In this document: one piece after another, positions 33,469 to 42,141 of the stretch
How the letters are laid out: each line of letters starts with the position of its first letter
Numbering within the stretch: the first letter of the stretch is position 1
Source: Acidobacteriota bacterium
Lineage (GTDB): Bacteria > Acidobacteriota > Terriglobia > Terriglobales > Acidobacteriaceae
DNA length: 64,000 nucleotides
Direction of reading: 5' to 3'
Assembly: GCA_021803035.1 (NCBI GenBank)
Contig: JAJZME010000038.1
Span: 62,001-126,000 of the forward strand
The notes under the pieces: model-generated
Seen by the model: only the letters and a program-made list of their open reading frames with translations
Told to the model about the DNA's origin: nothing
Database searches by the model: none
Program-made: the position numbers and the translations under genes

Positions 33469-35256
33469 TCAGCGGGCTACAAGCGCCGTAAACGGATGCA
33501 CATAGGCCATCAGGCAGACCAAGCCGCCCATCAGCGCCGCCATGGCCAGGCTGTGCAGCAGCACATAGCGTAGAATCGTTCCCTCCTGGCCATAGCTGTC
33601 GGTTACGGTGCTGGCCACCACGATGCTCGGCGCGGCAATCATCTTGCCCATGACGCCGCCGGCGGAGTTGGCCGAGGCCATCAGCGTCTGCGAAACGCCA
33701 ATCTGGTGCGCCGTTACCTGCTGCAGGCTCCCGAACAGCACATTGGAAGCTGTGTCAGAGCCGGTGGTCGCCGTTCCCAGCCAGCCAATCAGCGTTCCGA
33801 AGAAGGGATAGAGCACGCCGGTACGCGCAAAGGCCAGCCCCAGCGTCGCGTCCTGCCCGCTGTAGCGCATGACAAAGCCCAGCGCCAGCATGGCGGCAAT
33901 GGTCGCCACGGCAAAGCGCACGCTGTAAGTGGTCTTGATGAACTCCCACGCCAGCGACTTCAGGCCCAGCCCCATGGCCAGCCCTGCCAGCAGCGATGCG
34001 AAGAAGATCCCTGTTCCGGTGGCCGAAAGCCAGTTCAGGCTGAAGACCGCGCTTTCCGGCGTTGGCCTGGCTGCTACCGGCGGCATCAGGTCGACGAAAT
34101 GGTGCAGCCCGGCCACAGGAAGATCGATCGAAGTCTTTGCGCTCATCCATCGTGAAAGCTGCGGAATGCCCCACGCAAAGACCACCACGCTCAGAATCAG
34201 CCAGGGCAGCCACGCGTGGAGAATGGCTCCGGCGCCGTGTGTCGTCTTCGCGCGCTCCGTGCCGGTCATGTCTTCGCCGGTTGGACCGAGCACATGTTTG
34301 GGCTTCCAGTGGCGCAGAAACACGATCAGCGAAGCAATGGTGATGGTGGCCGCGGCAATATCCACCAGGCCAGGACCGACGTAGGCGGCCATCAGAAACT
34401 GGGTGATGCCGAAGATGACGCCCGTGACCAGAATGGCCGGCCAGACCTCCAGCATTCGCCGGAAGCCCGCATAGACCCAGATGAGCCAGAACGGCACCAC
34501 AATGGAGAACGGCACGAGAATGATTGCGACGGTGCGCGAAAGCAGCGGCAGGCTCAGCCCGGTGATGCCGTGCAGTGCCACAATCGGAATGCCCAGCGCG
34601 CCAAAGGCCACCGGCACGGTGTTGGCGATCAGCGCCAGGCCCGCCGCCTGGATGGGCCGGAATCCAAGGGTGATCAGCAGCGCGCTGCAGACGGCAACCG
34701 GCGTGCCGAAGCCCGCCGTGCCCTCGAAGAACGCGCCCAGCGCAAAGGCGATCAGCAGCAACTGCAGGCGGCTGTCGTCGGTAATCTGCGTGAGCGTCTT
34801 TTCCAGGGCTTCAAAACGGCCAGTCTTCACGGTCAACTGGTAGAGAAAAATGACCGGCAGAATGATCCAGCAGATGGGAAAAAGTCCGTAGCCGGCGCCG
34901 AAGACGGTCGTGGTCAGCGCCATGCGCGCGGGCATGTGAAAGACCGCAACGGCCGCGATCAACGCCGCCAGCAGGCCCGCTGCCGCTGCAATGTGCGCCG
35001 CAAGGCGTAAGACGGCCATTGCGCCCAGCAGCAGAACCACGGGCAGCGCGGCGACGGCCGTCGAGAGCCACCAGTGCCCGGTCGGGTCATAGATCTGTGC
35101 CCATCTGCCCGTTGCCGGGTTGGTTTCGAGCAGGTAAATCGCGCCCAGCACCAGGGCCAGCATCACTGCCGCGTTCCGCCCGATGGACCACGGCGACGCC
35201 GGGTTGCGGCGTGGACGGCGAACGGCCTTCTTCTCCACCGTTGCGTTTGGTTCCAT
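33469..35256 (-). CDS. lctP: L-lactate permease, LctP/LldP family
   Basis: A 595-residue inner-membrane transporter with many hydrophobic helices and an N-terminal cytosolic Arg/Lys-rich leader. Family motifs include GAFFEGTAGFGTPVAVCSALLI, GFRPIQAAGLALIANT, and the C-terminal LGTATTGSDTASNVLFG. It takes up lactate (and possibly glycolate) with protons. Start 35256 (MEPNAT) follows GAGGAATT; the longer frame to 35325 is not conserved. The LarA-like gene lies 115 bp upstream on the same strand, so the two may share a transcript. Confidence 0.92.
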   Translation of the reverse strand: MEPNATVEKKAVRRPRRNPASPWSIGRNAAVMLALVLGAIYLLETNPATGRWAQIYDPTGHWWLSTAVAALPVVLLLGAMAVLRLAAHIAAAAGLLAALIAAVAVFHMPARMALTTTVFGAGYGLFPICWIILPVIFLYQLTVKTGRFEALEKTLTQITDDSRLQLLLIAFALGAFFEGTAGFGTPVAVCSALLITLGFRPIQAAGLALIANTVPVAFGALGIPIVALHGITGLSLPLLSRTVAIILVPFSIVVPFWLIWVYAGFRRMLEVWPAILVTGVIFGITQFLMAAYVGPGLVDIAAATITIASLIVFLRHWKPKHVLGPTGEDMTGTERAKTTHGAGAILHAWLPWLILSVVVFAWGIPQLSRWMSAKTSIDLPVAGLHHFVDLMPPVAARPTPESAVFSLNWLSATGTGIFFASLLAGLAMGLGLKSLAWEFIKTTYSVRFAVATIAAMLALGFVMRYSGQDATLGLAFARTGVLYPFFGTLIGWLGTATTGSDTASNVLFGSLQQVTAHQIGVSQTLMASANSAGGVMGKMIAAPSIVVASTVTDSYGQEGTILRYVLLHSLAMAALMGGLVCLMAYVHPFTALVAR

Positions 35257-35371
35257 AATTCCTCGCGGTTGCTGATCGGCAATTCTACACGCGAGAGAAC
35301 AATGGAGGGAATACCAAAGATGCAACCTGAGGCATTGCTTTGCGCTGAGCGCGCAAATCTTCCGTCGCGGC

Positions 35372-36667
35372 TCAAAACGGCAGCAGATTTCCTTCGGCGT
35401 CGAACCGCATTTCTTCGGCTATGCCGGCAAGCGTCAAATCAGCCCGGCCTTTGAGTGCTTCCGCGCAGCTCGCCGACACCAGCAGCTTTTCAAGCTGCAG
35501 CGTGTTGGCAATGCGCACCACGCGCAGCCGTTCGGGATGCATCGACGCCAGCGTCCCCAAAGCCTGCTCGATGGCTTCGCGGTCGGTATCGAAATGGATG
35601 GGGATCTTCGGCCCCATCAATCCCAGCGAAGTAAGCCCGTTTGCATACGTGGCCCGCAAATCGAGCGCCTTCACCAGGCGCGATGTGGCAAAGTCAGCCA
35701 GTCCGAGTCCGGTGCCGTTCCCATGCGTCGCCTCCGAGAGCGCACATACAAGGATGCGATGGATCAGAGGGGAGCGATTGCCAAACGGCGAGTGCCCGTT
35801 GTCGTGCAGCAAAGCCGAATAGCCCATGATGTCGCGGCCGATCACATTCGTATCCATGCCTGTGCCGCTGATGTCCTTGCCCATCTTGTCCACAATCAGC
35901 AGGTCGATCTCGTCCAGCGGCAGGCGCGGCAGCAGCGCGTCCGCCAGCGCAAGCAGCCGCCTTTCGCCTTCTGCGATCTCCTTGCGCGGCAAAACCTCGA
36001 TTTCCGCCGTCTGATGATGCTGGTCTTCAACGATGGCCACGCCGCAGAGCACCGGAACCGTTTCCAGAATCACGCGCGCATATTCGCTGATCGCTTCCAC
36101 GTATCCTTCGTTGGCCGCGGCCCTGTGCACATGGCTTGCGCCCGCGCGCTTGCCGAACCCGATGGCCAGCATTTTTTGAATGCCGCTACCCAACGCGCCT
36201 TGAAAATCAGTGTGCGGCTTCACGCGATTAACGGCCACCACGGCGTCGGCGTCCAATGCGGCGTCGCTGAAGACCACATCGCGCCCGCCGAATACCTCGC
36301 CGATCTTGCGCACCGCCATGCTCGCTTCAACCGGCACGCCCAGGCTTTCCGCCGTTACACCGTATTCGGCCAGGACCGCGGTCTGCCCTTCGGGCGTTGC
36401 TCCGCCGTGACTGCCCATCGCGGGCACAATAAACGGACGCGCGCCCGCGGCGGCCAATCCATCAAGTGTTGCCTTCACAATCGCCCTTAGATTACTGATT
36501 CCACGACTGCCAACACCGACCGCGATTCGTGCGCCGGGCTTGACCTGTTCGAGCACGCCGGATGCCGCAAGCTGCTCGGCTACAAGCGCTCGAATGTCCA
36601 GTTGCATTGAAGGCGGATAGGTTTGTCTTACCTCGATCATTCTGGGAATAGGAGCTTGTGTCTGCAT
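35372..36667 (-). CDS. LarA-like protein (DUF2088), lactate-racemase family
   Basis: A 431-residue protein of the LarA superfamily. Conserved segments are AVGVGSRGISN, GSHGGATPEGQ and VNRVKPHTDFQGALGSG, which carries the Lys/His region. True LarA uses a nickel-pincer nucleotide made by LarB, LarC and LarE to racemise lactate; none of those genes is in this window, and family members act on other 2-hydroxy acids. The adjacent lactate permease supports a lactate-like substrate. AAGGAG 7 nt before ATG 36667 supports the start. Confidence 0.78.
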   Translation of the reverse strand: MQTQAPIPRMIEVRQTYPPSMQLDIRALVAEQLAASGVLEQVKPGARIAVGVGSRGISNLRAIVKATLDGLAAAGARPFIVPAMGSHGGATPEGQTAVLAEYGVTAESLGVPVEASMAVRKIGEVFGGRDVVFSDAALDADAVVAVNRVKPHTDFQGALGSGIQKMLAIGFGKRAGASHVHRAAANEGYVEAISEYARVILETVPVLCGVAIVEDQHHQTAEIEVLPRKEIAEGERRLLALADALLPRLPLDEIDLLIVDKMGKDISGTGMDTNVIGRDIMGYSALLHDNGHSPFGNRSPLIHRILVCALSEATHGNGTGLGLADFATSRLVKALDLRATYANGLTSLGLMGPKIPIHFDTDREAIEQALGTLASMHPERLRVVRIANTLQLEKLLVSASCAEALKGRADLTLAGIAEEMRFDAEGNLLPF

Positions 36668-36830
36668 CTCAACACTCCTTGCGCGCGGCCATTCGCTATT
36701 AGCCCATGCTAACCGCTGGCCCTCGTCCCGGCTTCAACTCTCCCGCTGCGTCCCGGTCAGACCGTCCATCTTCATTGCCGCGTATCCTGAAGTGTAGCCG
36801 GTGCGGCCGGCCAATCCAGCTTCCTGATTT

Positions 36831-38045
36831 ATGACATCCGAAACGCAAAACGCAGCAGATGTGCACCGCTCCGCGCTGGTCATCGACACGCATGCCGATA
36901 CGCCGCAGCGCTTCGTTGACGAAGGCTTCGATCTGGCCGGCCCGCTCGACGGCGGAAATCTGAACCTCGACAGCGCCCGTGAGGGCAATCTGTCTGCTAT
37001 CTTTTTCGCCATCTTTGTTGAACCCGCGCGGTATAAGGGCCGCTATGCCCATCGGGCCCTGGAGCTGATCGATGCCGTTAAGCTGCAAGCAGCCCGCCGT
37101 GCGGATCAGGTCGCCTTTGTCTCGTCGCCCGAAGGCATTCTAACTGCTCAGCGTGCGCGCAAATTGGCCATGCTCATGGGCATCGAAGGCGGTCATTCCA
37201 TCGAAGGCTCGCTGGCGCTGTTGCGCCAGTACTACGCGCTGGGGGCGCGCTACATGACCCTCACGTGGAACAACTCCAACGGCTGGGCCGACAGCTCCGG
37301 CGACATGGACGACGCCGCCATTCCGCATACGGAGGACGGGCTCAGCGATTTTGGCGAACAGGTTATCGCCGAGATGAACCAGCTGGGCATGATGGTGGAT
37401 GTCTCGCACGTCTCCGACCGCACGTTCGATCGCGTGCTCGCCATCAGCCGCGCGCCGGTCATCGCGTCGCACTCTTCGGCCCGTGCGCTGTGCAATGCGC
37501 CGCGCAATCTCACGGACGATATGATCCGCGCCGTGGCCAACTCCGGCGGCCCTGGATCGCAAGGCGGCGTGGTGATGGTCAACTTCTACTCCGGGTTCCT
37601 GTCGCAGTCCTATTTTGACGCCCAACGGGCGATACAAGTCGAGGTCAACCAGGCTGTCGAAGAGATGAAGAAGTCGGCCCAGGCCGAAGGCCGCGAAGCG
37701 AGCGCAGTAGAGGTCGATCATCTGGAGCGCGCTTTTTATGACCGCATTCCACGGCCGCCGTTTTCGCTGCTCATCGACCACATCGATCACATCGCCACGG
37801 TGGGCGGCATCGACCATCTGGGCCTGGGCTCCGATTTCGACGGTATCTTTGGCCAGCTACCGGAAGAAATCAACTCCCCGGCCGATCTGCCCAGGATTAC
37901 CGCGGCCCTGATGGCTCGCGGCTACTCGGCCGTTGACTGCCGAAAGCTTCTCGGAGGCAACCTGCTGCGCGTCTTCCGTGAGGTGGAGCAGATGGCGTAC
38001 ACGGCCCGGAAAACAGCCAATGCTCAGGACTGCGAGTCTTCCTGA
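36831..38045 (+). CDS. M19 family (renal-type) dipeptidase
   Basis: A 404-residue metallopeptidase. Zinc ligands are visible in IDTHADTP (H-x-D), the bridging Glu in GIEGGHSIEG, and the His residues in DVSHVSDRTFDRV and IASHSSARAL. The C-terminal GLGSDFDGI completes the site. No signal peptide is seen, so it is probably cytosolic. The family cleaves dipeptides, including D-configured C-terminal residues. It is divergent from the LarA-like gene and convergent with the hem operon. Confidence 0.9.
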   Translation: MTSETQNAADVHRSALVIDTHADTPQRFVDEGFDLAGPLDGGNLNLDSAREGNLSAIFFAIFVEPARYKGRYAHRALELIDAVKLQAARRADQVAFVSSPEGILTAQRARKLAMLMGIEGGHSIEGSLALLRQYYALGARYMTLTWNNSNGWADSSGDMDDAAIPHTEDGLSDFGEQVIAEMNQLGMMVDVSHVSDRTFDRVLAISRAPVIASHSSARALCNAPRNLTDDMIRAVANSGGPGSQGGVVMVNFYSGFLSQSYFDAQRAIQVEVNQAVEEMKKSAQAEGREASAVEVDHLERAFYDRIPRPPFSLLIDHIDHIATVGGIDHLGLGSDFDGIFGQLPEEINSPADLPRITAALMARGYSAVDCRKLLGGNLLRVFREVEQMAYTARKTANAQDCESS

Positions 38046-38059
38046 GGTGCAGTCGTGTC

Positions 38060-38833
38060 TTATTGGCCGAGCACGTGCACGAGGGCGGCAACCAAGCCGG
38101 GAATATCGCAGGGATTTGCTTCCGCCGCAGGCTCCCAGCCCAGTTCGCGCAGCGTCCGGCTGGTAATGGGACCGATGGAGACGGCCCGTACGCCGGCCAA
38201 AGGAAATGCGATGCCGGCGCGCTCAGCAGCCTCGGCCAGATGTGCGGCACTCGACGAACTGGTGAACGTCGCGGCGTCGATACCCGCGGTCAAGGCTGTT
38301 CGCAGTTGATCGGGCGCGGATTCGGGCAGCGCGTTGCAATAGGCGTCCACCACATCCACCACGGCGCCGGCCTGCCGCAGCGCATCGGGAATCACGTCGC
38401 GCGCCACGGCCGCTCGCGCCAGCAGCACGCGCCGGCCCGCAGCTTGCGCGCCAAGTTCGCGCACCAGGCTTTCAGCCACATACGACTCCGGTACCAGCGC
38501 GACTTCAAAACCGATCTTGCGCGCCGCCGCCGCCGTGGCGCTGCCAACGGCGGCGACCTTCATTTGCGCGGGTTGGCTGAGCGCAATTCCCTGCCCGGCC
38601 GCACGTTCGGCGAGCGCGCGCACGGTGTTGGCGCTGGTCAGGATCAGCCAATCGTAGGATTCAAGCGCGCGCAACGCGGCGTCAAGCGCATCGAAGCTGG
38701 CCGGAGGGCGGATCTCAAGCACCGGAACCTCGACCGGCTCGGCGCCCAACGCGCGAAGCCCATCACTGAGCTTGCCGGCCTGGTGTGCGGCGCGCGTCAC
38801 CAGCACGCGGCGGCCGGCCAGCGGCAAACTCAC
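38060..38833 (-). CDS. hemD: Uroporphyrinogen-III synthase
   Basis: A 257-residue two-domain protein that closes and inverts ring D of hydroxymethylbilane to give uroporphyrinogen III. Conservation in this family is low; the supporting signs are the LVTRAAHQAGKLSDGLRALGAEP start, DWLILTSANTVRAL, AVGSATA, and FTSSSSAAHLAE followed by SIGPITSRTLRELGW. Its position after hemC, with a 4-nt ATGA overlap (38830-38833), makes the call secure. Confidence 0.92.
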   Translation of the reverse strand: MSLPLAGRRVLVTRAAHQAGKLSDGLRALGAEPVEVPVLEIRPPASFDALDAALRALESYDWLILTSANTVRALAERAAGQGIALSQPAQMKVAAVGSATAAAARKIGFEVALVPESYVAESLVRELGAQAAGRRVLLARAAVARDVIPDALRQAGAVVDVVDAYCNALPESAPDQLRTALTAGIDAATFTSSSSAAHLAEAAERAGIAFPLAGVRAVSIGPITSRTLRELGWEPAAEANPCDIPGLVAALVHVLGQ

Positions 38834-39783
38834 TGCGCGTCTCCAGCCGCGGGCGCGAGCAGTGGACCGGCGCCGCGGTCGAGAAGCATCCGCGCAACCA
38901 GCCGTCCGAGGGCAATCGCGTCTCCGCCAGCGCGAGGCGCGCTATGATGCACGCGCACCACTTCGCCGGTCTCGGGATGCGCAACAACGGCAAAGATCTC
39001 GTCTTCCCGCATCGCGCCGTTCGTGTCCTTCGCTTCCGGTGCGGGGCGGCAATAAACGCCGATGGGGACCTGGCAGCCGCCGCCAAGCTCAGCCAGCGCG
39101 GCGCGCTCCGCCGTCACGGCAAAGCGCGTATCGTCATCGTCAAGGAAGGCCACGGCGGCCCGCGTTTCCGCATCGTCCCTGCGCGTCTCGATGCCCAGAC
39201 AGCCCTGCCCGGCGGCGGGACAAAAATCCTTCGGATTCAGCCGCTGCCGCACCCAGTCGGTACGCCCCAGCCGGTCGAGTCCGGCGGCAGCCAGCAGAAT
39301 TGCGTCGACCTGGCCCTCGCCCAGTTTGCGCAGGCGTGTGTCCACGTTGCCGCGAAACTCCACTGCCTCAATGTCCGGACGCAGAGCCTTCAACTCCGCC
39401 CGCCGGCGCTGGCTGCTGGTTCCCACGCGCGCCGCGTTGGGCAGCGCCTCCAGGCTCGCGTAGCGAACGGAAACCAGAGCATCCCGCGGATCGACGCGCG
39501 GAGGCGTGGCCACCAGCGCAAACGGCGCAGGAAGCTCGGTTGGCAGGTCCTTCAGCGAGTGCACGGCCAGATCCACGCGGCGGTCGGCCAGAGCCTCTTC
39601 AATTTCCTTGGTAAACATCCCCTTAGAGCCAACCTCGGCAAAGGAAACCTCCTGCAGCCGGTCGCCCGTAGTCCGGATGATCTGGATCTCTACCGCATGC
39701 CCCTGCCCACGCAGCAGCCCGGCGATGTGGTTGGCCTGCCAAAGCGCCAGTTGCGAGCCCCGGCTGCCTATCCGCAGGTTCAT
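38830..39783 (-). CDS. hemC: Porphobilinogen deaminase
   Basis: A 317-residue enzyme that joins four porphobilinogen units into hydroxymethylbilane. It has IGSRGSQLALWQA, the active-site Asp in HSLKDLPTE, the Arg-rich GTSSQRRRAEL and FRGNVDTRLRKL, and the dipyrromethane-carrying C237 (LGGGCQVPIG). It overlaps hemA by 4 nt upstream and hemD by 4 nt downstream. Confidence 0.96.
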   Translation of the reverse strand: MNLRIGSRGSQLALWQANHIAGLLRGQGHAVEIQIIRTTGDRLQEVSFAEVGSKGMFTKEIEEALADRRVDLAVHSLKDLPTELPAPFALVATPPRVDPRDALVSVRYASLEALPNAARVGTSSQRRRAELKALRPDIEAVEFRGNVDTRLRKLGEGQVDAILLAAAGLDRLGRTDWVRQRLNPKDFCPAAGQGCLGIETRRDDAETRAAVAFLDDDDTRFAVTAERAALAELGGGCQVPIGVYCRPAPEAKDTNGAMREDEIFAVVAHPETGEVVRVHHSAPRAGGDAIALGRLVARMLLDRGAGPLLAPAAGDAQ

Positions 39784-41162
39784 CGCCGTACCTCCATGCG
39801 GTCGCCGCGGGCGCTGTCGCGGGGAGTATCAGCTTCGGGAGGCTTTGCGGCGGCAACGGGCGGCTGGGCAGGCTCGTGCTCTTCGCGGAGCACGCCTGAG
39901 GGCACAGACCACGCCTCGCAGAGCGCATCGAGCCGCAAGGAATCGCCTTCGCGGGCGGCCTTCTTGATGGCCTTCATGTGCGGGTGCAGAAATTTGTTCA
40001 CCATCCCGCGTGTCAGTGCTTCCACGGCGGCCAACTGTTCGGCGGTCAATGTGCCGAGCCGCGCATGAATCCGTTGCAACTCGCCCAGGCGAATCTCCTC
40101 TGCCTGTTGCTGCATGGCCATAATAGCCGGAGCCACGTTCACGGCGAGCTGCCGCTGGTGGAATCGCTCCACTTCCGCCTCGACCAGCGCCTCGGCGTCA
40201 ACCGCCTGGCGGCTGCGCTCTTCCATATGGGTCGCGGCCACCTGCTGCAGGTCGTCCACGTCGTAGACAAAGATTCCGTCCAGCCCGTTCATGGCCGGGT
40301 CCACGTCGCGCGGAACGGCAATGTCGATGAAGAACATGGGCCGGTTGCGGCGACGATGCAGAAAGGCATGCCCGTGTTCCGGCCGGAAGATCGGATGGGG
40401 CGAGCCGGTCGAGGTAATCACAATGTCGGCGTCGCCGGCCACGTCGTAAAGCTGATCGAATGGAATGACGCGGCCGTCGAACTCCTCGGCCATCCGCTCG
40501 GCATTCTCCTGGGTGCGATTCGAGACCAGAATGGAACCGGCTCCCTGCTCCACCAGGTGCCTCGCGGCCAATGCGCTCATTTTGCCCGCGCCCACCAGAA
40601 ATACCTTCTTGCCGTGCAGAGAACCGAAGATCTTGCGGGCCAACTCAACAGCTACCGAGGCAATCGAGACCGAGTTGGAGCCGATTTCGGTCTCGGTACG
40701 GACCTTTTTGGCGACAGCAAAGGCACTTTGCAGCAGGTACTCAAGCTGCCCGGAAACGGTTCCGGCCTGGCGCGCCACGGCGAAAGCTTCCTTCACCTGG
40801 CCCAGAATCTGCGGCTCGCCCACCACCATCGAATCCAGGCTGGATGCTACGCGGAAGAGGTGGCGCACGGCATCGTGGTCGCGGTGCTGGTAAAGATGCG
40901 GTCGCAGCAGGGCCGGTTCCACCTCGAATTGCCGGAAGAGAAACTCCCCCGGATCAGCATCTTCCGATTCCACCGCCGCCAGAAGCTCTACGCGGTTGCA
41001 GGTGGAGAGGATCATGCACTCCATGACGCCCGGCATCGCCGCCAGCGCCCGCGTCGCCTCCGGCAGCGCCTCCCGTCCAATTGCGAGGCGCTCGCGCAGC
41101 CCGATGGGCGCGGTCCTGTGATTGACCCCCACGAGCACCAGATTGGAGACGGCTTTGCTCAT
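39780..41162 (-). CDS. hemA: Glutamyl-tRNA reductase
   Basis: A 460-residue NADPH-dependent enzyme that reduces glutamyl-tRNA to glutamate-1-semialdehyde, the first step of C5 haem synthesis. The nucleophile C55 lies in LSTCNRVEL, and the family start GVNHRTAPIGLRERL is clear. Other segments are GEPQILGQVKEAF, the NADPH-binding VGAGKMSALAARHL, and a C-terminal dimerisation helix region. The C-terminus carries a Pro/Ala-rich tail of about 40 residues beyond the usual fold. It overlaps both neighbours by 4 nt. Confidence 0.96.
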   Translation of the reverse strand: MSKAVSNLVLVGVNHRTAPIGLRERLAIGREALPEATRALAAMPGVMECMILSTCNRVELLAAVESEDADPGEFLFRQFEVEPALLRPHLYQHRDHDAVRHLFRVASSLDSMVVGEPQILGQVKEAFAVARQAGTVSGQLEYLLQSAFAVAKKVRTETEIGSNSVSIASVAVELARKIFGSLHGKKVFLVGAGKMSALAARHLVEQGAGSILVSNRTQENAERMAEEFDGRVIPFDQLYDVAGDADIVITSTGSPHPIFRPEHGHAFLHRRRNRPMFFIDIAVPRDVDPAMNGLDGIFVYDVDDLQQVAATHMEERSRQAVDAEALVEAEVERFHQRQLAVNVAPAIMAMQQQAEEIRLGELQRIHARLGTLTAEQLAAVEALTRGMVNKFLHPHMKAIKKAAREGDSLRLDALCEAWSVPSGVLREEHEPAQPPVAAAKPPEADTPRDSARGDRMEVRR

Positions 41163-41995
41163 GGGGCACCAACTCTATGCACGCGGCCGAAGAAAATAAC
41201 CGCACCCACGGCAATCATCAGGACCATGAACGCGCCGGACAGATACGCCGCTCTACGTCCCCTCAATCCGGCGCTGCGCCGGACCAGCAGAAGCACTACA
41301 TACACAATCCAACTGACGATCGCCGCAATGATTCTGGGATCAAGAAAATACGAGGCCCCCAGCGGCGTCTCCTGCACCAGCACCGCGCCGATGATCAGCC
41401 CCACGGTCATGCACGGGAAGCCGAACTCGAGCGTACCGTGGGCAATGCGCTCCAGGGTGTCAAGCGGCGGCAGCCAGTCGAAAGGCAGCCACCCGGTGGC
41501 CTTGCCTGGCTTGAGCTTGGATTTCAGACGGCGTTCCTGAACGAGATAAAGCAAGGAGGCCAGAATGCTGAAGCCAAGCGCGACATAAGCCAGCATCAGG
41601 GCTGCGATGTGCGCGATCAGCCAGCTTGTCTGCACCCCCTGCGAAGGAAATGTGTACCCGCCGGGCCCCAGCGCGGGGATAAACACCAGAAAGAAGGTCG
41701 CCGGCAACGCAAAAATTCCAAGGGAGATGGCGTCATAAAGCCACCAGACCAGAAAGAACAGACCGGCTACCGCCAAGCCCAGGATCGATTCCACTTCGCG
41801 CACATGGATTGGCATCCAGCGGTGCGCCAGTGCCAGCATCTCCACCGCCGAAACGAAGTGGAAAAACAGCCCCATGCCGCCTACATGAACGCAGATATTG
41901 CGCCAGCGCTCCCGGTTATAGAGCACGGCCGGAAACACGGCTACGCTCGCCGCCGCATAAAGGATAGCCGCCACTCTAAGCCAGAGGAGATACAT
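41159..41995 (-). CDS. CcsA/HemX-like cytochrome c assembly membrane protein
   Basis: A 278-residue protein with about eight membrane helices. The motif WLIAHIAALMLAYVALGFSILASLLYLVQERRLK fits the CcsA/CcmC/HemX group, including a His in a membrane segment. Proteins in this position before hemA are usually called HemX and affect HemA level or haem delivery. The true CcsA tryptophan-rich WWD motif is not evident. It is the first gene of the operon and overlaps hemA by 4 nt. Confidence 0.8.
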   Translation of the reverse strand: MYLLWLRVAAILYAAASVAVFPAVLYNRERWRNICVHVGGMGLFFHFVSAVEMLALAHRWMPIHVREVESILGLAVAGLFFLVWWLYDAISLGIFALPATFFLVFIPALGPGGYTFPSQGVQTSWLIAHIAALMLAYVALGFSILASLLYLVQERRLKSKLKPGKATGWLPFDWLPPLDTLERIAHGTLEFGFPCMTVGLIIGAVLVQETPLGASYFLDPRIIAAIVSWIVYVVLLLVRRSAGLRGRRAAYLSGAFMVLMIAVGAVIFFGRVHRVGAP

Positions 41996-42141
41996 TGCTT
42001 TGTTTACCTTAAGGCCTTAGAAATTAGTATACGGTGATGTAGATCACCCACAGTCTCGCAACTGCGAAGGACAAAATCCTCCACCGTGTTGATTCCAGAG
42101 TAAATCGTTTGCCGCCTGAAGTGGCGCCCGCGGCCTGCCGC

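Noticed and set aside
32116..33573. Long open frame on the plus strand opposite murA
   Set aside because: It is antisense to a clear murA gene, is His/Ala/Gly-rich nonsense and has no domain; GC-rich codon bias keeps the opposite strand open.
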